Of a stretch of DNA of 64,000 bases, positions 42,905-52,746 are shown one piece after another. Location: positions 30,418,894-30,482,893 of the forward strand of contig CM020618.1 in the NCBI GenBank assembly GCA_009829735.1, in the 5' to 3' direction. Source of the DNA: Pyropia yezoensis. Taxonomy: Eukaryota; Rhodophyta; Bangiophyceae; Bangiales; Bangiaceae. How positions within the stretch are numbered: the first letter of the stretch is position 1; each line of letters opens with the position of its first letter. Position numbers and translations under genes: made by a program. A model generated the notes under the pieces. The model did not search any database. It saw only the letters and a list, made by a program, of their open reading frames with translations, and was not told the DNA's origin.

Positions 42905-45085
42905 GGCGCGCACGTGGGGGGGCGGGCGGGCGGGGGGGAGGAGGGAGAGCACGGCCGCCCCGCCGAGCCATGTGCGTCGTCGGCCGTTGCCTTGGACTTC
43001 GCAGTGGGCGCCCACCTGGGTCTGGTCGCGGCGGCGAAGGTGGCGGTTTGTGCTGAGGGGGGTGGAGGGGGAGTTACCATGACCGACGGAGGGGGCTGGG
43101 AAGGAGGTGGCTAACAAGGGAGAGCGAGCATGGTGGGGGGGACGGAAGTTGGCGGGGTTCGTGTGCATGCGTGCCGTCGCCAGGGTGGCGGCGGCGGCGG
43201 CGCGGGTTTGTTACTCTTTTTTGTTTTTGGCAAGGTCAAAGTTGGTCAAGGTCACCATCTCCAGCGCAGTGGGTCTTGACCCATGTACGTAGAATTCCGC
43301 GCATCGGGCCCGCATCTACGAAACACGTTTTTGCATGGTGGCCCCTGTGGCCTCTGGAGGGCGAAAACCGCGCATAAAAGGTGCGCGAGCACCACCACGA
43401 GCTGGGAGGTTCTTTTTTCCTCTTCGTTTCTTGCCTACGACGACCAGGACGTGAAGGGCTACGTCCTCATGTAAGAAGTGAAGCTTGTTGTTCAGTACCG
43501 GCTGAGATAGCCCAAAACCAACACGTATTTGCAGTGCATTCTCGCATGGAACAATCCGAAATGCACATGTCCCGTGAGAGTCCAAACATCAGTGCGGAGC
43601 AATGTTCTGCAAACGCGCATCAACAATGCAGAATCAAACGAACAATCGATGCAAATTGGTGACCGTCAGCGCTTCCTTTCACAAAGGGCGTGTCGTTTCA
43701 GACACGTTTCGCTGCGCACTGTCCGCAAACTGTGCCACAACGGCGCTGACGAAGTGCACCAGGTCGACTACGCGGTGACCGCGCACACCCCGCGGCGACG
43801 CGGGCGAGGTCAAGCAGCGCTTCTCGCACGAACTGTGCAGACACGTGTATGCCTTGCGCCGACGGGCGGTGCAAGAGGTTGTGGAACGATGTAATCAGGT
43901 GGCCCACGGGTCATCAATGTGCATGGTTCCGGCAAGGGGCCGAAAAAAAATCATGCATATGCACTCAGGGTGTTTTTTTCTGCTGGATGTGTGGCAGAAT
44001 GCGCGCAGAATGTGGGGGAGTGCGCAATGCAAGTGTTTTTTATCGTCTCATGCGTGATCGTTCTCGAACTTGAAGCAGGGGTTCGCAGAGGGAACCGAGG
44101 TCGACGGAGACCCAAAACACGCTCTGGCACGTGCTCGCATTCGCATGCGCGAAATTCTAGGTTCATGGATTAAGATCCACTGCGCAGGCGGCGGCGCCCT
44201 GCGCTGTGCCCACTAAACCGTCTTCGCGGCTTTTTGGAAATCGGCTTGTTTCCGCTTGCGTGGCTCCTTGTGCACCCTCCCACAGCAACCTCTGGCCCAC
44301 ATTTTCGGTCGAATATCAAGCAAATTTTTGCACTCGGGCCGCTGCGGGCTTGCTCTCTCACACGAGGAGTATCGTTGTGGCATGCGCTTCACACCCATCC
44401 CGATTGCACACGTCGCAGTCGAACGAACCGCAGGGGCACTGGTTGTGGCAGCGCAGCACTGCTTTTCGCCTGTCAAAAGATTCTTGCTTTTTTGGGAAAT
44501 TCTCGAGCAAAAATCTGCTTACAGCAGTTTGGCATGGTCACTTCGATTAATCTGACGTCGTCAGTACGATGCTGTGCAGCCGCGCCGTGGCACTTAGCGC
44601 GGAAGAGCTGCGTGGTGGCGGGGGAGGGGAGTGGCATAGGGGGCGGCGCGCGCCCAAAACCCTCTGGTGTCTATTCTACTGGGAGGAATCTGATCCGATT
44701 CGGATCGGCCACGGACGACATGGTCGCTCTCCCCACAGCACGCTATTGGTCCGCTGCGAGCTCCCAGCACGCGGTTGGCTCATGGTCTTGTTGTCACGCT
44801 GCACGGGGCCGTCCGAGGACGTCATATATGGGAACATTCGTCATACGAGACGAGGGGAGCACTAGTATGAGTCCCCTACCTCCCAGCTGTGCGCCTGCCG
44901 GCGGCGCCCCGACTACTGCGCAACCGCCCCCGGCGTGAGGGGCTTGCTTCGTGCCAGCGTCCGCGCCCACCCCTCCTCCACCCGACCAGGCCGCCGTCCT
45001 CCCGCCCCTACTGCGTCTCCTACTCTTTCGACCTTTTCGGGGTTCAGCGCATGTCCTTGGTGCCGTTGCGACTGGTCCCTCTACC
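42905..45085. other. Intergenic, AT-richer; no gene supported
   Basis: 43200-44560 has only short frames and no recognisable RNA gene. A TATA-like CATAAAAG lies near 43373 and CATATATGGG near 44823. The latter is about 260 bp upstream of the membrane-protein ATG and could be its promoter. Confidence 0.45.
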
Positions 45086-46315
45086 ATGCTCGTCGTGGCC
45101 GCCCTCATGGCCGTCGCCGTGACCTTCTTAGCGGCCGTGTCCGCTGTTGCCAATGTCGCAGCCTCCACCTTCACCCCCGCCGTCGCCACGGTGACCCATT
45201 GCACCCCCGTCGTCCGGTCCAGCACGTCGTGTGCGGCCACCGACGGACTGCTCATGCTGTTCCCCGGCGAATCCGGCGGGGGCCAAGCTACCAACCGGGC
45301 GGCCAACTGCCGCGGCTACTGCCTCCACTCCCCCGTGACTGCCCGGCCGCGGGCGTGTTCGTTTTGTACCGCCGACGAGTGCGAGACTGGGGTAAGGGTG
45401 CGGGGGGCGGAAACTCTTGTGTGCTGTGACGAGGACGCCTGCTCGACCGCCTGTGGGACACCTGACAAGAACTGCCGGTACGTTGAGAGGGAAAGGGAGC
45501 GGGAGCGGGGGGTGGAGGGGGAGGGTGAGGCGTCATGGGAGGGTTGATGGCCAGTGGGAGGGATACGGGTTGGGCGGGCATCAATGCCTTGGTGGGCCGT
45601 CCTGCGAGGATCACCATCGTTGTTCGCGTACAAGAGGACAACCAGGATGTTCAGGTTGCTGACCAAGAGCACTGTGCTGGCATCCCCGCCCCTGTCCCGT
45701 GCGCTTGCGTCTCTTGCTGCTGTTTCGTCGGCCACCCACCCCCGCGCTTGGACCCACAGGTGGAACGGGGACTGCACCGAGTGGCTGTGCGGCGCGACGG
45801 TCGGCGCGCCCCCGTCGCCCGGGCGTGGCGCCCCCGCGGCGGCACCCGCGGCGGCACGCACGGTCGCGCCGGGCCCCACCCCCACCCCCACGCGCGCGCG
45901 CAGCCCTACGCCCGTGCCGACGCCCGTCGAGGGCGGCGGCGGCGGCGGCGGCGGGGACCCCCTCCCCGACGCACCCTCCGCCGGCGGCGGCGCCACGCCG
46001 TCGCCCGCGCCGGCGGCGGGCGGCAATGACCGCGGCGGGTTCCCCACGTGGGTCGTTGCGCTAGTCGGGGCAGCAGCGACGCTCGTCGCTGCCCTCATCA
46101 CGGCGCTGTGCCAGCAGCCCGTGATGAACCTGAACGTTGTAGTGCCGCCGTGGCACGCGGCCGACCACGGGGGGGCGGGCGCCAACGACGGGGCGGGCGC
46201 CAACGACGGGGTAGGCGTCAACGACGGGGTAGGCGTCAATGACGGGGCGGGCGCCAACGGCGGGGCAGGCGCCAACGGCGGGGCAGGCGCCAACGGCGGG
46301 GCAGGCGCCGTGTAA
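45086..46315 (+). CDS. Type I membrane protein with Cys-rich ectodomain and GAGAND-repeat tail, two exons
   Basis: Exons 45086-45477 and 45760-46315 (donor GCCG|GTACGT, acceptor CCACAG|GTGG, intron 282 bp) join in frame to 315 aa. The N-terminal hydrophobic stretch MLVVAALMAVAVTFLAAVSAVA is a signal peptide. The ectodomain to about residue 145 has many Cys (for example CRGYC, CSFCTADEC, CCDEDACSTAC, CTEWLC), suggesting disulphides. Then come a Pro/Thr/Gly linker, a second hydrophobic helix TWVVALVGAAATLVAALITAL (~residues 225-247) and a tail of about seven hexapeptides of the GAGAND/GVGVND/GAGANG type. No family is recognised. A cell-surface or cell-wall role is possible. The antisense frame with PAPPLAP repeats is a shadow. 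Confidence 0.75.
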
Positions 46316-47637
46316 ATGACCTCGGTAGTGGGTGCGCGAGGGCCCCACGGGTACGGCCGTAGCTGCGTGTTGCCAGCCGGGGCCGTCCACATGGCAAGCC
46401 AAACGCCGACGGAGGGCCCGCTATGCTGTTACACCCCCGCCTCCCCCGCGGGCGGCGAGCTAGAGAGGATGGATAGGGGGGGGATGGGAAGGGGGGGGGG
46501 TGGGAGGGGGGGCACGCCTAGTTAAGAGGGCGTTTTTTGTGCAGCCTGGGTTTCACAGGCTCCCTCGTCTCCTCATTGGCCGACGAAGATCAATTCGATC
46601 GCTCTGAGAGGCAATTCTGTCACCGCATTGGCTCAAGAGCGAGGTGTCAGTTCTTCTTGTTCCTTCGGGCCACAGAAAGTTGAAGAATGTACACGTGTTC
46701 ACCTGCACCCGTTGTCACGGCCGTGTCGGGCAGGTGAGAATAGAAAAGATTAGAAAAGAATGCATAGTGGAGAGTCAACCTTTCCTCGAAGAACGGCTGC
46801 CGGAACGAAACACCACACCTTGGTGAAGTGCCACCCACCCCACCTCATCCCCTCGCACAGCGCCCAAAGGCCACCACCCTCGCCCGGCGCACCCCCCAAA
46901 GGCTCATTACCCGCCACACCCGGGGTTGGCGAGGTCAAACAGGGGTGGGCCCGGCGCAGGGGGCGTCTTTTCACGTCTCGGGGAAGGTGCAGTCCCCCCA
47001 TGACTGTGACTTTACCACCTGTGGCGGATGTACTGTCCTCTGCATCTCGGAGGCTTTTCAACCCTCAAAGTACACCTGCAGACGCTTCCCCGGGGCATCT
47101 TAGAGATGTCTGAGAATGCTCGGGGTAACAGCGACAGGAATGGAGTTATTGATGGGGGAAGGGCTGTCACCTTCAGATTCCGGCGGAAGGGGGGTTGAAG
47201 GGGGAGGCGTCAAGGCGATGGGAGGGGGGGGAGGGGTGGAAATGTCGTGCAAGGGGTTGGGTAGATTCACTCGCGGGGACACACTCATGCGCAAGATTTG
47301 GGTGGCCGCGTCACCGGGGCTGCGCCCGACCGTCCCTCACGGCCTCTGTGGCGTGGGGTGAAAATTGGGGTCATGAAAAATCCCCAATTTTCTTCTTAAC
47401 CACTCACAGGGCTGCACGTTTCTTTGAAAAATCTAGTGTAAAGAAACCAGGCTGCACACCTTAACTAGGCGTGGGGGGGGGTGGGAAGGGGGGGGGGGGG
47501 GGCCTCGTCTGTCGCTGGTGCGCGCGCACGGCAGCAGCGCCGGTCCCAATCCCGACCCTTGAATCCTGGGCGGATAGCACACGCGTGACTGATGTCTCGA
47601 ATTGCACCGTGCGTCATATAAGTGCGAAAGCAGTTGG
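46316..47637. other. Intergenic, no gene seen
   Basis: Mixed composition with poly-G runs near 46480-46510 and 47465-47505. Only short frames are present. Confidence 0.5.
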
Positions 47638-47747
47638 AATTAACTACTTTAACGAGTTCTCGTCTCGGGACCTGAACGACTTTAACGATCGTTAGAACGA
47701 TAGTTTAACGACTTTCGTTTAACGACTTTTCTTAACGACTGGCAACC
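47638..47747. repeat. Degenerate TTAACGAC repeats at the broken end of element O
   Basis: At least four copies of TTAACGACTTT-like units in about 100 bp, with an inner ACGATCGTT palindrome, abut the point where the element O LTR loses homology to the element 1 LTR. Confidence 0.7.
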
Positions 47748-48162
47748 TTACCCCTGGCCCCTCCAGGGGCCCAGAGCGAGGCCCCCAGAGGGCGCCCCCA
47801 GCGGGCCAAGTGCCAGCAAGGCATCGGCCGCTCACCGGGCCAACACACGAAAAGCAAGCGAATTCCCCCCACACACAAATGTCAATCCCCCAAAAAAACC
47901 CAGTGGGAAAAAGGGGAAAGACACGAAATCACGCAAGGAAAACAAATGCGAAAAATCAAGCAAATAACCCAAAGGTCAGTATGCTCCCAACCGGGCAAGT
48001 CCTCCACTCCGGGGGACCAATCAGGGCACCGGGCGTGTCGCCACTGCCCCGGGCCACCGATGCAGGGATCCCAAGCCAGCGCGTGGTTCCACGTAACGCT
48101 GCCAGCCGGGTCCCAAGTCAGCCTCCCGGGTCCCAACGGTACCTGAGGGCCACAACGCCACA
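47748..48162 (-). repeat. Partial 3' LTR of element O
   Basis: Matches about the first 415 bp of the element 1 LTR in reverse orientation, starting TGTGGCG at 48162. Homology stops abruptly at 47748, so roughly the last 230 bp of the LTR are missing. Confidence 0.9.
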
Positions 48163-48732
48163 TGGCCCCCTCACTAGGGCCGAGCGTCCCGCCGGCCAAC
48201 AGGGAAACCGGGGAGAGGGACTGGAAAGGGTCCGACAGGGTTACACCAGGGTCACCACGGACGGCACGTGGGGCCAGTGTCTGCAAACAGGGTCCCCCCG
48301 ACAAGTGTCTCGAGGCAGAGGGTCCCGGGCAGACTGACCAGGGCGGTACGGGAGAGGCGAGGTCCACGCACAGGGTAACGAGGGGGGTGTGGCGCAGCCC
48401 GCGCCGGCCGCCCGCCTGCATTCCTCCTCCCCTCGCCCTCCCCATGTGGCACTCGGCCTCTGGGGTGGGTGAGGTGGCGTAGGGATGCGGACGGGGGCCG
48501 GCGGCACACGGGCGCAGCCTGGGTTCCGTTGGAGTGGGGGCCCAGGGATAAGAGGGCCCTCACGGGCTCCCTCGTTTCCCGCGACCGGGACCCCAACGCA
48601 CCATCTTCCCCGCTACGCTTCCCCGTGGGCTCCTCAATCGTTCCCTCTACCCGTTCCCCTTCCCAACGTTCCCACGCACCCGTTCCACCTGGTACCCCAC
48701 TTCCCCACACCGTGTCCCGTTACCCCGTCCCC

Positions 48733-48993
48733 ATGGAGCCCGGCCGCGCCGCGACGAGCGCGTCTGCTGGCAAGGGCTCGGCGGTTCCTGGCGGTCCCAG
48801 CGTGCCTGTGGGTATGGCGGTACCTGGGGCCCAAGGCGGTCCCGTCGGTCAAGGTGCAGCGGGTCAAGGGGCTCCCGGCGGTCAAGGCGTACCGGTCGCG
48901 GGGCCAGGCGGTGACAACATGGAACAAGAGGAACGTGGTGCGGGTCAAGCGTATGTGACGGTCCATGGCATGGTACCCGAAGACTTTGGTCCC
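48733..48993 (+). pseudogene. aORF of element O, 5' part, cut by element 2
   Basis: ATG at 48733 (MEPGRAATSASAG) opens the Gly/Pro-rich N-terminus corresponding to that of the element 1 aORF. It ends at MVPEDFGP, exactly where element 2 was inserted (target duplication GTCCC, 48989-48993). The gene continues at 58720. Before the insertion the product would have been about 591 residues. Confidence 0.9.
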
Positions 48994-49684
48994 TGTAGTG
49001 GTTTTACGTACCTTAGGCGCCTAGCACCCAGAACACACAGAGAAACGACCCACCAAGAACGCGGGGAGACCGGAGAGATACAGAACCGCCGACCGCCTGG
49101 CTGGTTCACGCGGGGATCCGCGACCAGGACGACAGTGTTCAAGGACACGCAAGTCTGTTTTTTTCGAAGGGGGAAGCAACGCGCACCCCCACGCACAGTC
49201 ATACCCTCTCTCACCCGCACCCAGCAACCCTCCAACCCGGGCCACGTGCGAGCCAATCAAAACCCTCCAACATGTCCGGAGGGCCCCCTCCCCCACGGAT
49301 CATCCCTGCCAGCGGGGCAGGAATCTCCAAGATACGGGGGAAGAGGAGCCCCGCCGGACATCAGTGCCAACACTCAAGATCTCCCCAATCTCACAATCAC
49401 GCAAAATATACAATCAAAATCCAAACCCCAAATGCATCCCATCCCGGAATATTGACCAATGGCCAATTCCGGTCAGGGGAAATTCCCATACACTGGAAAT
49501 CCCAACATGGGCTCCAGAACCAATGGCGACCCGGTCCCATCTCCATAGGAGGGGACCAATCGGAAGCCAGTAAAATCCCAAGGGGCCAAATCGGCCCCGT
49601 CCTCCTCACTAGGAAGGTGGGCACAGGGGTACGACGCGATCTCTTCGAGGTCCCCCTACGTGGAGGGCCCATAGGGTCCCTACA
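48994..49684 (-). repeat. 3' LTR of element 2
   Basis: 691 bp. Differs from the 5' copy by an 11-bp insertion near 49003 and a few substitutions. The adjacent 49685-49700, read on the minus strand, is the purine-rich GGAGGTGTGGGAAG (polypurine tract). Confidence 0.95.
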
Positions 49685-50324
49685 CTTCCCACACCTCCAG
49701 GGGGTTGCAACCCGCGACCCAGACACTGAGGGAAACTTTCCCCCAGCGCCAAACGGGCGGTGGAGGCAATGCCACTTGGCAGCATGCCGTCCCCACCGCC
49801 GAGTGTACCCATCCCCACGGGGGGAGTGGATGACACTGGGTCAGCTCGGTCCCATGGTTTTCTCCCCTGGGGAGACAATCGTGTCCGTCCCCGTTGAACG
49901 ACAGGGTGGGAGATGTGTGGAGACACCCCCCTCAAAACCACCACCTGAGGGGTGGGGGACGCAGCAAGGATAGGGCCTGTCGCCTCCCACGGCCCTGCCC
50001 GCACAGGGTGGGGCCGTGAGGGGACTGGCTCTCCTAACGTAGCCGGGAGCGAGGGGTTTAGGGGCCTCTTGTGTACCCCCCCCTCGGCCCCTTGTCAGGG
50101 GGCTGAGGGGTAGAAGAGGGCCGCCTGTCCACCCGAGAGGGGTGGATCGTAGCGAGGGGGGCGGCAACGGGTGCTAGCCGCGAGGACGGCCTCCGTCCCC
50201 ACCACTCCCGCTACTCCTCCTCGCTGCCACCGGTCTGCGTGCGTCTCCCTCGCCCTCACCCTAAGGGTGGGGGTGGCATCCACACTCTTCCCCCCCCCCC
50301 GTCCCCATTGGAGAGCGGTCAGTC
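49685..50324 (+). promoter_or_regulatory. Leader region of the element 2 aORF
   Basis: 640 bp between the 3' LTR and the aORF ATG with no conserved frame. By position it is the promoter and 5' UTR of the opposite-strand gene. It includes a pyrimidine-rich stretch before the ATG. Confidence 0.4.
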
Positions 50325-52115
50325 ATGGCTACCCCGTCGGGGCAGTTGGGTAACCCCGCTCCCATGGGTGAGGGTGGCGGGTCCGCTTCCCCTCCGGCTC
50401 CTTCCTCCCCCCGTGGCCCTTCGGACACGGGGTTGCCACCCGCCTCTCCCGACGACGTCCCGATGGACGACGCCGGGAGTGGCCGGGGTGATGCCGGTCC
50501 GGCTTCGCCGGCCGAGGTACCTGTTCCGCCGTCGGCGGACTCACGGGGGCCGGGCCCTTTCGGGGAAGTCATCCCCTTTCACAAGGAGTGGCCCTACCCT
50601 CACCCGCATCCCGGCGCGGTCACCGACCGGTGGGTTCAGGTGGATCCACGCCGCATGACGGGGGTGTGGACAACATTCCGCCATCTCTACCCGGACCTCT
50701 ACGAGGTCCCGATTGGGACGCCGACGGACTACCCCGTGCTCCGCTTTGCGGAGGATTGGAAGCTCGCTCAGCAGCTGGATGATGCGTGCTCGCGCCCCCC
50801 GTTACCACCGGGGACAATGCCGGTCTTCGACCTGGCGTATTACCCGGGTCCGTTACCGGTCATTGGGCAACGCCCTCGCGGTTACTTCCTACGCCAAGCG
50901 TTAACGGAGCATCGGCACCGTCGGCGCCCTGGCATCTTCGCCTGCGCAGAGCAGCGGGAGGTAGAGTGCTTCTCCCACGGAGAGCGCCTCAAGTTGTACC
51001 CAGTCATCCCCTCTTGGTGGAGCGACTACGAGGTTCCACGCGGCATGGCCGCGCGTATTGGCAACTTAGTTGCCGTGCGAGGGAGTCGGCTGATGGCCGA
51101 CGGCCCGGACTCGGCGGCCAGAGCAGCTCTGAACGCCTGCTGGCTGGTGGAGGTAGCCGACGTCTTGCTGTCTTCGGGGTTGTACTACGGACATGCTTGG
51201 CTTGTTACGATCCCCCTTCTGCGGGCTCTCCAAGAGAGCCCTATTGACGTGTTGTGTCAGGGTAACCCTGACTCCGCGGCGTACCTGCGTGCACTTCTCC
51301 ATCTCATCGAGAAGGTTCATCAAAAGGCCTTGCCTTCCTTCCTGGGTCTTCCTCTTCGAGCTCGTGCATTGGTACGATGCGCGAAGTCTTTGTCCGCGGA
51401 CGGTGTTCTCTTCTTGGAGGAGGGGTTGGGTCACGAGGAGCTACCCTACCCTCCGGGGTTGATGGCCGCCACGCGGGTGCCCAACCCGGAACCCCGCATG
51501 GAGGAGGAGGGGCCTTGTCTCCCAGGGTTCTGCCAGGAGCGGTATGGCCCGTCTATGCGGCCGAACTCCCCGAGGGGGAGTCGTGCTCAAGGCGCGTCAT
51601 CTTCTGGGCGTTCCTTTGGAGCGCCCCCTCGGGGGAACTATCCCCCCGGTGAGGAGGTTCGGTCGCCCAGCGGACGGCGGGCAACGGTCCCTGAGCCAGT
51701 GGCTTTCTTCCGTTGGGGCGGTCCGCCTTTGGCGATTCCTCGACCTATCCCGGGTACTACCGTAGCGGCATTGGGGCGGGTCTTTGATCCACCCCCCCCA
51801 TCCCTTGGGGATGCCGTCGAAGACTCCCTCGTCATGGGGCTATGTCGGGCCTACACGAGCCTGGCTAACGACATGGTGGCGATTGTCACCACACGTCGGG
51901 ACTGGCGGGATATTCCGCCGGTGGCGTTGCCACTACTATCTCAGTCGGCGCTCTCCGAGCGCCTGGACCGAGAACTCGGGAGAGCTAACATGGATACCAT
52001 GTTGCAGATCCCGAGTTTGTCCCTCCGGGGCGCAGCCAAAGCCGCATACGGAGGTGGAGGACATGGCCCTCGATACCATGATGGGTCCCAGTCCTATGGG
52101 CACCGGGGTTACTGA
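50325..52115 (+). CDS. Opposite-strand ORF (aORF) of element 2, 596 aa, unknown function
   Basis: Intact from ATG 50325 to TGA 52115. The first ~80 residues are Pro/Gly/Asp-rich and disordered. A folded core follows (VPIGTPTDYPVLRFAEDWKL; LYPVIPSWWSDYEVPRG; LNACWLVEVADVLL; HAWLVTIPLLRAL; HQKALPSFLGLPLRARAL), then a Pro/Arg/Gly linker and an Ala/Leu-rich C-terminal part ending in Gly/His/Tyr. The order and spacing of VLRFAEDW, IPSWW-DYEVP-G and the helices after it parallel VVRHADEV and VPHWFENVELPFG in the element 1 aORF, suggesting remote homology. There is no signal peptide or membrane segment. The 3' end faces that of pol at 79 bp distance. Function is unknown. Confidence 0.85.
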   Translation: MATPSGQLGNPAPMGEGGGSASPPAPSSPRGPSDTGLPPASPDDVPMDDAGSGRGDAGPASPAEVPVPPSADSRGPGPFGEVIPFHKEWPYPHPHPGAVTDRWVQVDPRRMTGVWTTFRHLYPDLYEVPIGTPTDYPVLRFAEDWKLAQQLDDACSRPPLPPGTMPVFDLAYYPGPLPVIGQRPRGYFLRQALTEHRHRRRPGIFACAEQREVECFSHGERLKLYPVIPSWWSDYEVPRGMAARIGNLVAVRGSRLMADGPDSAARAALNACWLVEVADVLLSSGLYYGHAWLVTIPLLRALQESPIDVLCQGNPDSAAYLRALLHLIEKVHQKALPSFLGLPLRARALVRCAKSLSADGVLFLEEGLGHEELPYPPGLMAATRVPNPEPRMEEEGPCLPGFCQERYGPSMRPNSPRGSRAQGASSSGRSFGAPPRGNYPPGEEVRSPSGRRATVPEPVAFFRWGGPPLAIPRPIPGTTVAALGRVFDPPPPSLGDAVEDSLVMGLCRAYTSLANDMVAIVTTRRDWRDIPPVALPLLSQSALSERLDRELGRANMDTMLQIPSLSLRGAAKAAYGGGGHGPRYHDGSQSYGHRGY

Positions 52116-52194
52116 TGCATTGTAGGGCGCCTCGTAGAGGCGTCTCACGTAGTAGTCTGTTTCTTTTACCGATTTTCCTGAGGGAGATAGTTTG

Positions 52195-52746
52195 TTATCC
52201 TTCTTCTTCGATCCCCCCTTGGGGGAATAGTCGGGACACTTGGTCCCGTCCCTTGATGGGGAGCTTGTGCTTCCGGGCATATTTCAGGAGAGCTGCTTGT
52301 GGCACCCCCTTCTTGGGGTGCCAAGTATCCCCTTCGGGTCCGTGGCCAAACCGACGGACCCGGAAGTCCAAGTCGGGTTTCCCGTTGTCGTCTTCCACCC
52401 ATTGGTGGCCGACGATCTGCTCGAACACATCCTTCTTCGAGGTTTCCTCGGGGCACTCATTGAATGCGTCACGGGCTTCCCGCGCCAGCTTCCACACTGG
52501 ATCCCCTGCCTTAGGCGGGGGAGCGCGTGTGACATTGTCACTACTCTGGGTCTGTTCTCCCGTAGGGGTTTCAATGAGAAACCGTTGACCGTCAGTGCGT
52601 AGCACCATATATGGCCCCTTCGCCTTAGACGACATCTTGGTCCGCCCCTTAGTATAGGATTTCACATAAACCCAATCCCCTTGAGACATGGCCTCATTGT
52701 CTTCTCGAATACCCGCGTCATAGACACGCTTGTAGGCCAGTTGGGC
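52195..52746 (-). CDS. Integrase C-terminus and chromodomain-like end of element 2 pol, after a TAG
   Basis: In frame with the main pol ORF and separated from it only by TAG at 52747-52749. It contains the SH3-like GDWVYVKSYTKGRTKM and KGPYMVLRTDGQRFLIETP, and a chromodomain-like tail (FEQIVGHQWVEDD ... RVRRFGHGPEGDTWHP). In element 1 the corresponding codon position encodes an ordinary residue, so the TAG is probably a nonsense mutation. Confidence 0.85.
   Translation of the reverse strand, partial: AQLAYKRVYDAGIREDNEAMSQGDWVYVKSYTKGRTKMSSKAKGPYMVLRTDGQRFLIETPTGEQTQSSDNVTRAPPPKAGDPVWKLAREARDAFNECPEETSKKDVFEQIVGHQWVEDDNGKPDLDFRVRRFGHGPEGDTWHPKKGVPQAALLKYARKHKLPIKGRDQVSRLFPQGGIEEEG

Noticed and set aside
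43200-44560. tRNA or other structured RNA in the AT-richer intergenic region
   Set aside because: I found no T-loop/acceptor arrangement or other recognisable RNA pattern by eye; a covariance-model search would be decisive.
45316-46392. Minus-strand frame with PAPPLAP repeats
   Set aside because: It is the complement of the GAGAND repeat tail and Pro linker of the membrane protein, whose splice sites and signal peptide support the plus strand.
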